Assembly (NCBI RefSeq): GCF_033097525.1
Contig: NZ_CP109907.1
Span: forward strand, 5,580,001 to 5,644,000
DNA: 64,000 nucleotides
Source: Sphingobacterium sp. UGAL515B_05
GTDB lineage: Bacteria > Bacteroidota > Bacteroidia > Sphingobacteriales > Sphingobacteriaceae
Reading direction: 5' to 3'
Shown here: piece after piece, positions 9,250-17,915 of the stretch
Layout of the letters: each line of letters begins with the position of its first letter
Position numbering within the stretch: the stretch's first letter is position 1
Made by a program: the position numbers and the translations under genes
The notes under the pieces: generated by a model
Told to the model about the DNA's origin: nothing
Seen by the model: the letters and a program-made list of their open reading frames with translations, nothing else
The model's database searches: none

Positions 9250-11922
9250 TTGACTGAATACCCTAAAGCAATTAAATTCAAATATACATGGCGCAAGTAC
9301 CAACTACGGGTACTTGAAGAATTACAGGCGCATCTGAAAGATAGGCATTTACATGTCGTGGCTCCTCCTGGTTCAGGTAAGACTGTTTTAGGTCTTGAAG
9401 TCGCTATCCGCATCAATAAACCAACGCTAATTCTCGCACCGACACGTGCAATCCGTAACCAATGGATACAGCGATTCTGTGAACTCTTTCTTCAAATGGA
9501 TATAGTTCCCGACTGGATCTCTAGAGACATCCGAAATCCAAAATTTATGACCGTAGTAACCTATCAGGGACTACATGCAGCCTGCAATGATCAGGGTGCA
9601 CCAGAGCTCGGCTCAAACCTTGACCTTATCCTAAGAGGATTGAAATCCCAAAAAATCGGTACGATTGTCGTCGACGAAGCACACCATCTTAAAAATGAGT
9701 GGTGGCATACGTTAACTTATATCAAGAAAAAGCTGGATCCGACAGTTGTTGGTCTAACAGCGACTCCACCTTACGATGTCACTCCAACAGAATGGCAGCG
9801 CTATATGGATCTCAATGGACCCATAGATGCAGAAATTTCGGTCCCCGAACTTGTTATTGAGGGTGATCTATGTCCACATCAGGATTATATCTATTTCACC
9901 AATCCTAGCCAAAAGGAAAGACAGTTTATTGCCGATTATAGGGATAGCATGCTTAAGCTATTTAAGGAAATAAGCCGTGACAAAATGATACTTCAGGCTG
10001 TTCAAAATCATCCAATATGGCTAAACCCGATGGGCGATCTCGACTGGGTCTATAATAACTTAAAATATTACTCGGCATGCTTAATTTTTCTCCATGCCAA
10101 CCAAATTCCAATTCCCGATCTTCATATGGAGATTATCGGTGGCAAAGATTTTCAAATACCTCGTCTGGATTATGAATGGCTCGAAATTCTACTTGAATTT
10201 TATCTCTATCAGGAAAAGGCACATTTCAATGCATTTACAGAACATCGAAACATACTAGTAAATAGATTACAAAGACATGGTGCTATGGAAAGAAAGCAGG
10301 TTAATTTTTCCCAAAATAGCCGTGTTCGACAATATTTGACATCCAGTATCAGTAAAATGGATGCTATTACAGCGATTGTAGATTTTGAATATGAAAAATT
10401 GGGTAAAGACCTGCGATTGGTAGTCCTTTCAGATTTCATCCGAAAAGAATTCTATGTAACCACCGACCACAATACGCTTGAGTTGAACAAAATAGGTGTT
10501 ATACCTATTTTCGAAAAATTAAGACGGCAAAATAAGAATAATAAGAAAATCGCTGTGCTTACAGGATCTATGATCATTATTCCGGCGAGCATTTACGCTG
10601 CATTTCAAACCACCGCTGCCAAGTATGGCATTTATGACAGCTCTGCGAACCCTGTTCCTTTTGATGTAAATTACCTTTTAATAAACCAGACAGAGCGTCT
10701 TAAACACGATATCGTTCACATTGTCACACAGCTATTCCAAGCTGGAGAAATTGAAGTCTTACTAGGGACCAAGTCATTGCTAGGCGAAGGCTGGGACGCT
10801 CCGGCAATCAATGCACTGATTTTAGCGAGCTTTGTCGGCTCTTTTGTACTTTCCAATCAGATGCGTGGTCGGGCTATCAGAGCCCAACAGAGCAATAAGG
10901 ACAAAACGGCAAATATCTGGCACTTGGTATGTGCAGACTCCACTTCCGCAACGGGTGGTGATGACCTCAAATTATTAAAACGACGGTTCAAAAGTTTTGT
11001 CGGCGTCTCGCTGCGACAAGAACCTGAAATCGAAAATGGTATAGGCCGTTTTGATCTACCCGAAAACATACACAACGTCGGGGAAATTTCACGGAAAAAT
11101 GCGGAAATGCTGCTATTTGCTGCCGACCGGGAGAACCTCAGACAGCGGTGGCATGATGCGCTTAGCAAAGGAGTGAATCTCGTCGAGGAGATCAAGATAC
11201 CTTTTGCGGAAGAACAAGATTATCAACGTGTAAAATCATTGTATCTCAACAAAACAATTAGAAACGTACTCGCGACAGTGGGCGCTGCTTGGCTTAGTTT
11301 TGGACTTGACAATGTGCAGGGATTTTTTAGAACATTAAAAAATATGCAAAGCCTAAAAGATTTTTATATTTACATGGCTAGCTTGGCCGCAGTCGGAATG
11401 CTGCTTTTCGGTAGAAATACGGTCAGATCACTCAAACTTTATTTGAAATACCGAGATATTTCCAAAGATCTTAACCAAGTAAGTTTCGCGCTCTTAAGTA
11501 GCTTGATAAAAGCTCATATCATACGGACCGATCGAAACGAAGTGCGTGTGGAGACGAAAGTTGATCGCTCAGGTTCCGTTTACTGCCATTTAGAAGGGGG
11601 CACAACATACGACAAATCTGTATTTATCAATGCACTACTAGAGATTATTGAACCGATCAATAATCCGCGTTATGTGATTGTCAGGAAAAATAAATTTGCA
11701 TATTTTGTTAAGCAGGAAGATTATCATGCTGTTCCGGAACTGTTGGCACGCAAGAAACAATTCGCTGAATATTTTAGCAACCAGTGGGAAGCACACGTAG
11801 GGAATTGTGATTTAATCTTTACCCGAACAATTACTGGCAGAAAATTGATCTTAAAAGCACGGGCGAAATCATTAGCGGCACAACTGCATGAAAACGTACT
11901 ACAGGTAAGTAAATGGCGGTGA
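9250..11922 (+). CDS. SF2 (XPB/RAD25-like) helicase with membrane segments
   Basis: This 890-residue protein starts at TTG 9250; no better ATG precedes the first motif. The N-terminal motor has Walker A APPGSGKT (38-45), DEAH box VVDEAHH (140-146) and motif III TATPP (170-174). The second RecA lobe has the motif V-like GEGWDAPAINALI and motif VI QMRGRAIR (537-544), all diagnostic of superfamily II ATP-dependent nucleic-acid translocases. Unusually, two hydrophobic segments follow (about 668-688 and 704-722), before a ~165-residue basic domain of unknown kind. A large insertion separates the two lobes (about 200-440). It stands before a SUKH gene. A defence or nucleic-acid processing role is possible but unproven. 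Confidence 0.8.
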   Translation: MTEYPKAIKFKYTWRKYQLRVLEELQAHLKDRHLHVVAPPGSGKTVLGLEVAIRINKPTLILAPTRAIRNQWIQRFCELFLQMDIVPDWISRDIRNPKFMTVVTYQGLHAACNDQGAPELGSNLDLILRGLKSQKIGTIVVDEAHHLKNEWWHTLTYIKKKLDPTVVGLTATPPYDVTPTEWQRYMDLNGPIDAEISVPELVIEGDLCPHQDYIYFTNPSQKERQFIADYRDSMLKLFKEISRDKMILQAVQNHPIWLNPMGDLDWVYNNLKYYSACLIFLHANQIPIPDLHMEIIGGKDFQIPRLDYEWLEILLEFYLYQEKAHFNAFTEHRNILVNRLQRHGAMERKQVNFSQNSRVRQYLTSSISKMDAITAIVDFEYEKLGKDLRLVVLSDFIRKEFYVTTDHNTLELNKIGVIPIFEKLRRQNKNNKKIAVLTGSMIIIPASIYAAFQTTAAKYGIYDSSANPVPFDVNYLLINQTERLKHDIVHIVTQLFQAGEIEVLLGTKSLLGEGWDAPAINALILASFVGSFVLSNQMRGRAIRAQQSNKDKTANIWHLVCADSTSATGGDDLKLLKRRFKSFVGVSLRQEPEIENGIGRFDLPENIHNVGEISRKNAEMLLFAADRENLRQRWHDALSKGVNLVEEIKIPFAEEQDYQRVKSLYLNKTIRNVLATVGAAWLSFGLDNVQGFFRTLKNMQSLKDFYIYMASLAAVGMLLFGRNTVRSLKLYLKYRDISKDLNQVSFALLSSLIKAHIIRTDRNEVRVETKVDRSGSVYCHLEGGTTYDKSVFINALLEIIEPINNPRYVIVRKNKFAYFVKQEDYHAVPELLARKKQFAEYFSNQWEAHVGNCDLIFTRTITGRKLILKARAKSLAAQLHENVLQVSKWR

Positions 11923-11995
11923 AGAAATAAGTCAAAAAAATCAACAATAGGCAGGAAATTTTGAATCGTAATATGCGAATTTTTATAAAAACGTT

Positions 11996-12538
11996 ATGCT
12001 AAATAATACCTTTAATCTACAAATAGAAGGTACACCTTCTGAATTTGGGGATCAGTCAATTCTCGAGAATTTTAAATTCCCAAATGGAAAAGCTTTTCCT
12101 AAATCATACAAATCCTTTGTAAAAAACTATGGATACGGGTTAGCATTAGGTGAATTTCATATCTATATTCCGATGGGCAACTATGGAGATTCATTAACTG
12201 TTAGATCCGATGAAATTAGAAGTACCTATATTGATGATGTTAAAAATAATGATATCTGGTTTGAAATAGGTCCTGACTGTTCGCTGCCAATCTTAAAGCG
12301 ATTGTTTCCCTTCGCTTCCAGCGACAATGGCTACTATCTCTTTTGGGACTATGAAATTGATGCAGCGGGCGAACTGGATATCTATATAACAGATTTTAAA
12401 GGTACAGGATTTAGAAAAGCTGGCAAATCAATCGATGAACTCATTAGTAATTTAACTGGCGGTTCTATTAAAGAATTTCTCCCATTCTGCAGCCATCCAC
12501 TACCGCGGACTTTCAAATGTTTAAAGAAAGTTGAATGA
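11996..12538 (+). CDS. SMI1/KNR4 (SUKH) family protein
   Basis: The 180-residue protein has SUKH hallmarks: FPKSYKSFVKNYGYG in the first third and a LFPFASSDNGYYLFWDY core with a conserved aromatic cluster. SUKH proteins often act as immunity proteins against polymorphic toxins, or as general protein-binding modules. No toxin gene is adjacent. The upstream helicase ends 73 bp before on the same strand, so co-transcription is possible. A specific target cannot be named. Confidence 0.8.
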   Translation: MLNNTFNLQIEGTPSEFGDQSILENFKFPNGKAFPKSYKSFVKNYGYGLALGEFHIYIPMGNYGDSLTVRSDEIRSTYIDDVKNNDIWFEIGPDCSLPILKRLFPFASSDNGYYLFWDYEIDAAGELDIYITDFKGTGFRKAGKSIDELISNLTGGSIKEFLPFCSHPLPRTFKCLKKVE

Positions 12539-12553
12539 GCACTATCTAACTAC

Positions 12554-13150
12554 TTACTCGAGCAGCGCTACAATTGCCGGGTCCTCGGGATCTGTTTTTG
12601 GAGAAAAATGCTTCATAAGCCTGCCATTTTCATCGATTAGATATTTCTGAAAATTCCACATGACAGCAGAACTTTCTACACCGTTCAAGCTTTTGTTGGT
12701 CAACCACTGATAAATAGGCGCCTGTCGCTTTCCTTTAACATCAATCTTTGCTGCCATCGGAAAAGTTACGCCGTAATTCCGTTGACAAAAAGCAGCTATT
12801 TCGGCATCCTTACCAGGTTCTTGGTCTAAAAAATCATTCGAAGGAAAACCTATAATAACCAACTTATCACTGAATCTTTTATATAAGCGTTCAAGTCCCT
12901 CGTACTGAGGTGTAAATCCACATTTAGAAGCGGTGTTTACAACGAGTATCTTTTTACCTTTAAATTGCGCGAAATCGATGGACGAGCCATCCAGCCCCTT
13001 AACTTTAAATCCATATAGGGTAGCTGATTTCAAGGCCATATCTACTTTAACGTTACCATTGGTGAATAAATAATAGGCCACACCTGCGGCGACTACCGCC
13101 ACAATGAATAAAATTATAAAGAGCATCTTTTTTATTTTTTTTTGAAACAT
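12554..13150 (-). CDS. Membrane-anchored glutathione peroxidase-like thiol peroxidase
   Basis: The protein reduces peroxides with a catalytic cysteine. The family motifs are all present: VNTASKCGFTPQ with the peroxidatic Cys, GFPSNDFLDQEPG with the Gln, and VMWNFQKYLI with the Trp and Asn. It is the Cys form, not selenocysteine, and such bacterial enzymes usually take electrons from thioredoxin. An N-terminal hydrophobic helix after KKIKK suggests anchoring to the inner membrane with the domain outside. The frame extends to 13168; the ATG at 13150 gives a better N-terminus. It converges on the SUKH gene with a 15-bp gap. Confidence 0.85.
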   Translation of the reverse strand: MFQKKIKKMLFIILFIVAVVAAGVAYYLFTNGNVKVDMALKSATLYGFKVKGLDGSSIDFAQFKGKKILVVNTASKCGFTPQYEGLERLYKRFSDKLVIIGFPSNDFLDQEPGKDAEIAAFCQRNYGVTFPMAAKIDVKGKRQAPIYQWLTNKSLNGVESSAVMWNFQKYLIDENGRLMKHFSPKTDPEDPAIVALLE

Positions 13151-13383
13151 GACAATCGATATAAGCACGAAACCATCCCAGAATCGTCTTTACTTAGGTC
13201 GATGAACACCCTTGGACTTGCGACCAAGGACGATACATAACAACCTCGCCGATCAACGTTATACAACGTATTCGGCGAAGTTTTATAAACGATGAGTTCA
13301 GCCTTTACAATGGATTAAAGTTACTAAAGAAAGTCTGAATTGGAAATGAAAAATCCTTTTCTGATCGGATAATAGAACAATAT

Positions 13384-13415
13384 AAAAAAACCGAATCTTC
13401 ATGACAAAGATTCGG
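13384..13415 (-). terminator. Intrinsic terminator of the GH99-like gene
   Basis: A 9-bp perfect stem (CCGAATCTT / AAGATTCGG, arms 13391-13399 and 13407-13415) is followed on the minus strand by seven T. It lies 46 bp past the stop of the gene ending at 13462. Confidence 0.8.
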
Positions 13416-13461
13416 CCGCACTATTAAACTATATAAACCAATTGTGTACGTTAAAGTTAAC

Positions 13462-14751
13462 TTATTGAGGGGATGTTGGTCTATTTGGGCTTAGCACTAT
13501 CTGTCCTTTTAACATCTTTCCACCGTCCATTGTAATCCGGAGATAATAATCTGAAGAACAAGGAATCCCATCTTCATCCATGGATTTAATCCCCAGCCCA
13601 ACAGGAACATCCTGTTGGGTTGCAGCAGTCTTTGCTATCTGATTGGATTCGTTGTACTCATCAAACATGGACACATACATACTCTTGACACCAAGCGCGG
13701 TCAAATTATAGAATTGTCGCCACATAAAATCACCATGTTTTCGTTGCCCCTCCTGCAGTGACCCCGGCAATACACAGGGCTGATAGTCGATGTTATTTAA
13801 ATTGCAAAACTGTAGATCAGCATTTTGGATATGCTGCGCATAATGATCCACGTCTGCAATGGTTCCGATGCGGCCTACCATCCAAGGTGACAACATATCA
13901 AATGATTTGTAGACATCGATATAGCCCTGTCTCGAATCTCCTCCTGTTTGTGCCAACCTCCAGTGTGTTGGCGTACCGCCCATAACATAACAACCTTGAT
14001 CGCGAAACCACTGAATCACCTCCAGGCAGACGGCTGCTGACCAGGGATGGTTATTGTCATTAAAACCGAATCCCCAGATACCGATCACAGGCTTGCCGTT
14101 CTGTTTGGCATAGGCAGGAGACTGAGTATATTGTTTCATCAGATTTAGCCAATCATTTTTTATCTCAGTCTGCATATTAACCCAGGCTGACACATCATAC
14201 ATGATATAGAATTTCACACCATGTTGCTCTGCGGCAGTTTTAACTTTAGCCGTAATGGCATTACGAATGGGACCTTCTATCCCCGTGGGATTAAATCGCT
14301 GCAATGCCGCCGTGTGGATCCCGTAATCTTTCATCCATTTAAATTGGACATTGACGGTCTGATCGTCAAATGAAGAAAACAAAGACGCAGGCGAACCATT
14401 GCCCAAAGCCGGTAAATTGGTGTTGTATTTTTTTTGGTATTCGCTGTTGTCAGGCCAAGAAGGAATATGGAAATTACCCTGAGTCGGCGTCTGCTGCCAA
14501 GCCTCAGTCCAGTGCCACCAATGTGTTCCCATCGGAGAATTATCACCAGCGCAGGAAAACCAGCCCTGGTATCCAACGGTAATCTGTCCAACAACATCGC
14601 CTGTCGCGGAAAGTCCATTGTTGCCATTCGCTTTTTTGGCCTCCTCTTTCGGGATAGATTCTTCAATCTTCTTTTCGCTCTTTGAACAGGACATCATCAA
14701 AGCGATCAACAAGAAGATTATACATACTTTTTTTTGCTGTTTAATACTCAT
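13462..14751 (-). CDS. Lipoprotein with GH71/GH99-like catalytic domain
   Basis: The 429-residue protein has a lipoprotein signal (LLIALMMSC, Cys 22) and a Lys/Glu-rich linker. From about residue 50 there is a TIM-barrel resembling the GH71/GH99-like group of endo-acting glycosidases. Recognisable stretches are VGYQGWFSCAGD, THWWHWTEAW, KFYIMYDVSAW, GKPVIGIWGFGF and MFDEYNES. Members cleave alpha-glucans or alpha-mannosides; the substrate here is not clear. It would sit on the cell envelope. No SusC/SusD pair is near. A Rho-independent terminator follows. Confidence 0.75.
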   Translation of the reverse strand: MSIKQQKKVCIIFLLIALMMSCSKSEKKIEESIPKEEAKKANGNNGLSATGDVVGQITVGYQGWFSCAGDNSPMGTHWWHWTEAWQQTPTQGNFHIPSWPDNSEYQKKYNTNLPALGNGSPASLFSSFDDQTVNVQFKWMKDYGIHTAALQRFNPTGIEGPIRNAITAKVKTAAEQHGVKFYIMYDVSAWVNMQTEIKNDWLNLMKQYTQSPAYAKQNGKPVIGIWGFGFNDNNHPWSAAVCLEVIQWFRDQGCYVMGGTPTHWRLAQTGGDSRQGYIDVYKSFDMLSPWMVGRIGTIADVDHYAQHIQNADLQFCNLNNIDYQPCVLPGSLQEGQRKHGDFMWRQFYNLTALGVKSMYVSMFDEYNESNQIAKTAATQQDVPVGLGIKSMDEDGIPCSSDYYLRITMDGGKMLKGQIVLSPNRPTSPQ

Positions 14752-15236
14752 AATTAAGTGTTTTTTTTATAAATGGTTGAAAATGGGTTTATACATATTG
14801 GTTTATTTCAATGTTGGCCCCCATACCTTCCCGATGCTCTGGAAGGTTAAAATTCTATTGGGATATTCTTGAAATCAAAGTTATTATGTACCATTAATGA
14901 ACTATTAACAAGAAATTAATAAGTTCAATAAATCTGTATGAAACGAAAAATTATTTATAGATATTTTTAGTGGGCATACAGCAATTTTGCCGTATATTGA
15001 AAATAAATGCTACACCAGTTTATTTATAAAGAAGTAATTAATCTAAGCGATCCAATGAGGTCTTCTTTCGAAAAAAGAAAACAATATGATCTAAATTCTG
15101 TATATTAAACGAACTCAATGGTAGATTTTTTCTGACTGCAGCTATTTCTTCTTTAACGGAGAGCCAAAAATCCTCTTGGGTGATCGTGATTTAACTCGAA
15201 TAAATTAAACTAATATAAACCTCAATCCGATTTTCT
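14752..15236. other. 485-bp spacer between divergent genes
   Basis: AT-rich promoter region for two divergent secreted-protein genes. On the minus strand a start-less frame at 15038-15190 stays open for about 50 codons with coding-like residues (QEDFWLSVKEEIAAV, then FFFRKKTSLDRLD and a stop). It may be a gene relic. Nothing else is recognised. Confidence 0.35.
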
Positions 15237-16058
15237 ATGAAAATTACGTTAACATTGACCCTGATCATGTTTGTACAAGTCCTATTTGGACAGAAGTCTT
15301 TAACGCCTCAATGGCAGTCGGACACCACACTAAGATCTCCAGAGTCCGTTTGGGTAGATGCCAAAAACAAAGTACTCTATGTTTCAAATACGATTGCTTT
15401 CGAACCTAACACTACAGCATTCATCAGTAAACTGAATATGGACGGAAAATTTATCAAACGAGATTGGGTTACAGGACTCAATGCCGTCTTGGGCATAGGA
15501 ATCCACAAAAACCGGCTCTATGCGGCTGAAGCATTCTCTAAATCAATTGCCGTCATCGATACGGATAAAGCAAGTATCATCAAAAGAATTACCATTGATG
15601 GCACTGAGCTACTCAACGACATTACCGTTGACTCAAAGGGTATCGTTTATGTAAGTGATACGCGACTTGGAAAAGTCTATCGCATTGAAAACGACTCTCC
15701 TATGCTGTATGCAGAAAATCTCAAAGGTGCAAACGGGTTACTGGCAGTCGGAAAAGACTTGTATGTGCTATCGGATGGCGCACTTGTTAAGATAGATCAA
15801 GATAAGAAAACTACCGTAATTTCAAAAGGTATGGAAGGCGGTCTAGATGGCATCGTGCAGATTAAACCCAATGAATTTATAGTTTCCGGTTGGCAAGGAC
15901 TTATTTATCATGTTAAAACTGACGGTTCTAATTCAGTATTACTTGACACACGGGACAAAAAAATAAACGCTGCCGATATCGGCTACGACAAATCTTCAGG
16001 TATGCTTTATGTGCCTACCGTCAGGAGTAACAGCGTGCAGGCTTACAAACTGGACTAA
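15237..16058 (+). CDS. Exported SMP-30/gluconolactonase-like beta-propeller
   Basis: The 273-residue product has a signal peptide ending LFGQ (about residue 18). Repeated blades of the type SPESVWVDAKNKVLYVSNT, LLNDITVDSKGIVYVSDT and LDGIVQIKPNEFIVSGW follow. This is the SMP-30/LRE/NHL propeller pattern of sugar lactonases and related esterases, which use a bound divalent metal. Acidic and Asn residues at the right blade positions (N in LLND, D in GGLDG) are compatible with metal binding. The substrate is unknown. It stands upstream of an ABC exporter but with a 115-bp gap. Confidence 0.7.
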   Translation: MKITLTLTLIMFVQVLFGQKSLTPQWQSDTTLRSPESVWVDAKNKVLYVSNTIAFEPNTTAFISKLNMDGKFIKRDWVTGLNAVLGIGIHKNRLYAAEAFSKSIAVIDTDKASIIKRITIDGTELLNDITVDSKGIVYVSDTRLGKVYRIENDSPMLYAENLKGANGLLAVGKDLYVLSDGALVKIDQDKKTTVISKGMEGGLDGIVQIKPNEFIVSGWQGLIYHVKTDGSNSVLLDTRDKKINAADIGYDKSSGMLYVPTVRSNSVQAYKLD

Positions 16059-16172
16059 GTGATAATTATGAGCGTTAAAAATTAACGAAACAAGAAAACT
16101 TCTGGTGGTATTTTTTGAATAAAAGCCCAGATTTAGTTAATTTAAAACATAAATTAATGGCCCCATAAGCAG

Positions 16173-17915
16173 ATGAAGCTTTCCACGTTTACACCTTATA
16201 CCAAGTCATTTAGAAAGGCTTTTTTGATTATTCCTTTTTTCGTTGTGATTGATGTATTTTGCGAAATTGTACAACCTCGTCTGATGTCTATCATAGTCGA
16301 CGACGGAATCTTGCATAAAGATATCAACTACATTTTGAAAATTGGATTGGCCATGATCGGATTAGCCATCGTTGCTATCGTTGCCAATTTGTGCAACATC
16401 TATTACTCTGCACATGCGTCTGTGGGTTTTGCCACGAATCTCCGGACTGCCCTATTTCGAAAAATACAATCTTTTGCTTTTGCGGATACCGATTACTTCA
16501 CTTCAGCGTCGCTTACAACACGGCTCACCAACGACACCAATATAATGCAGCAAGTCATGATGATGTGCCTACGTATGCTCCTAAGGGCACCCCTGATGAT
16601 GGTTTTTGCCATTATTTTTGCGATTTCTATTAATAAGGATCTGTCCATTGTGATGGCCATTGCATTGCCTGTATTGGCCTTAAGTATTTTCATTTTATTA
16701 CGTAAAGGGCTCCCCTTTTTTATCAAGATGCAGCAGGCGGTTGATCGTGTCAATAGTGTTGTGCAGGAAAATCTGCTCAATGTGCGGGTGGTAAAAGCTT
16801 TTGTACGACAGGATTTTGAGAAAAAGAAATTTGACAAAGTAAATTTCGATCTGATGAATGTTGCCACCAAAGCTTCCAGCATCGTTGTCCTTATCATGCC
16901 CGTCATGCAATTGGTGATGGGCTTGTCGCTTGTTGCCGTAACCTGGTTTGGTGGCCAGAAAGTAATGACTGGAACGCTCGCGCTGGGTGGACTGATGTCA
17001 TTTCTAAGTTATATCACGCAGATCCTAATATCTCTGATGCTCCTTTCATTGACATTCATGATGATTTCAAGGGCAATCGCTTCTGGCGATAGAATTGAAG
17101 AAGTTTTAGAGAAACAACCCTCCTTAACGGATACTGCGGAAGGCCTCCAAAATAGAAACGCCATCACCGCGGGACGGATCGCATTTAAGCAAGTCACTTT
17201 CCGTTATAACTTACAAAGTGAAAAACCCAACCTTGACAATATTAGTTTCGAAGTAAAGCCTGCGACTACTTTAGCAATCATAGGTGGCACAGGTTCGGGA
17301 AAGAGCACTTTGGTACAATTAATTCCACGACTATATGATGTGTCTGAAGGTGCCGTTTTAGTAGATGGCATCGATGTCAGAAATTATCAACTACAGGAAC
17401 TTCGCAGCCAGATTGCTATTGTGTTGCAGCAGAACCAACTTTTTTCAGGAACTATTTTAGAAAATCTCAAATGGGGAAATGAGCAGGCAACAGAAGAGGA
17501 TATTTATGCCGCTGCCGAGATTGCTTGTGCAGACGATTTTATACGCTCCTTTCCCAGCGGCTATCAGACACTTCTGGGACAAGGAGGCGTCAATGTTTCA
17601 GGAGGACAAAAACAACGCATATGTATTGCCAGGGCTTTATTGAAGAAACCTAAAATCTTGATTATGGACGACAGTACAAGTGCTGTGGATATCGATACCG
17701 ATCGAAAAATACGTGAAGGTTTAAAAAATTATCTGCAGAACACCACACTATTGATTATCGCACAGCGTATTTCGAGCGTCATGCATGCCGACCAAATATT
17801 GGTCATGGAAGAAGGCCGCATTGTCGGTGCCGGATCACACGATGTACTTCTGCAAACAAATACCAGCTATCAGGAAATTTATCAATCCCAACACCTGCAA
17901 AAAGAAGAAGCCTAA
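16173..17915 (+). CDS. ABC exporter half-transporter, degenerate-site subunit
   Basis: The 580-residue protein has six membrane helices (about 20-300) and a nucleotide-binding domain with Walker A GGTGSGKST and signature VSGGQKQR. Two catalytic positions are altered: Walker B ends MDDSTSAVD, with Asp where the catalytic Glu should be, and the H-loop reads IIAQRISS, with Gln for His. Such changes mark the subunit that carries the non-hydrolytic site of heterodimeric exporters (TM287/288 or BmrCD type). It overlaps its partner by one base (TAATG), so the pair is translationally coupled. The exported substrate (drug, lipid or peptide) is not shown. Confidence 0.88.
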   Translation: MKLSTFTPYTKSFRKAFLIIPFFVVIDVFCEIVQPRLMSIIVDDGILHKDINYILKIGLAMIGLAIVAIVANLCNIYYSAHASVGFATNLRTALFRKIQSFAFADTDYFTSASLTTRLTNDTNIMQQVMMMCLRMLLRAPLMMVFAIIFAISINKDLSIVMAIALPVLALSIFILLRKGLPFFIKMQQAVDRVNSVVQENLLNVRVVKAFVRQDFEKKKFDKVNFDLMNVATKASSIVVLIMPVMQLVMGLSLVAVTWFGGQKVMTGTLALGGLMSFLSYITQILISLMLLSLTFMMISRAIASGDRIEEVLEKQPSLTDTAEGLQNRNAITAGRIAFKQVTFRYNLQSEKPNLDNISFEVKPATTLAIIGGTGSGKSTLVQLIPRLYDVSEGAVLVDGIDVRNYQLQELRSQIAIVLQQNQLFSGTILENLKWGNEQATEEDIYAAAEIACADDFIRSFPSGYQTLLGQGGVNVSGGQKQRICIARALLKKPKILIMDDSTSAVDIDTDRKIREGLKNYLQNTTLLIIAQRISSVMHADQILVMEEGRIVGAGSHDVLLQTNTSYQEIYQSQHLQKEEA

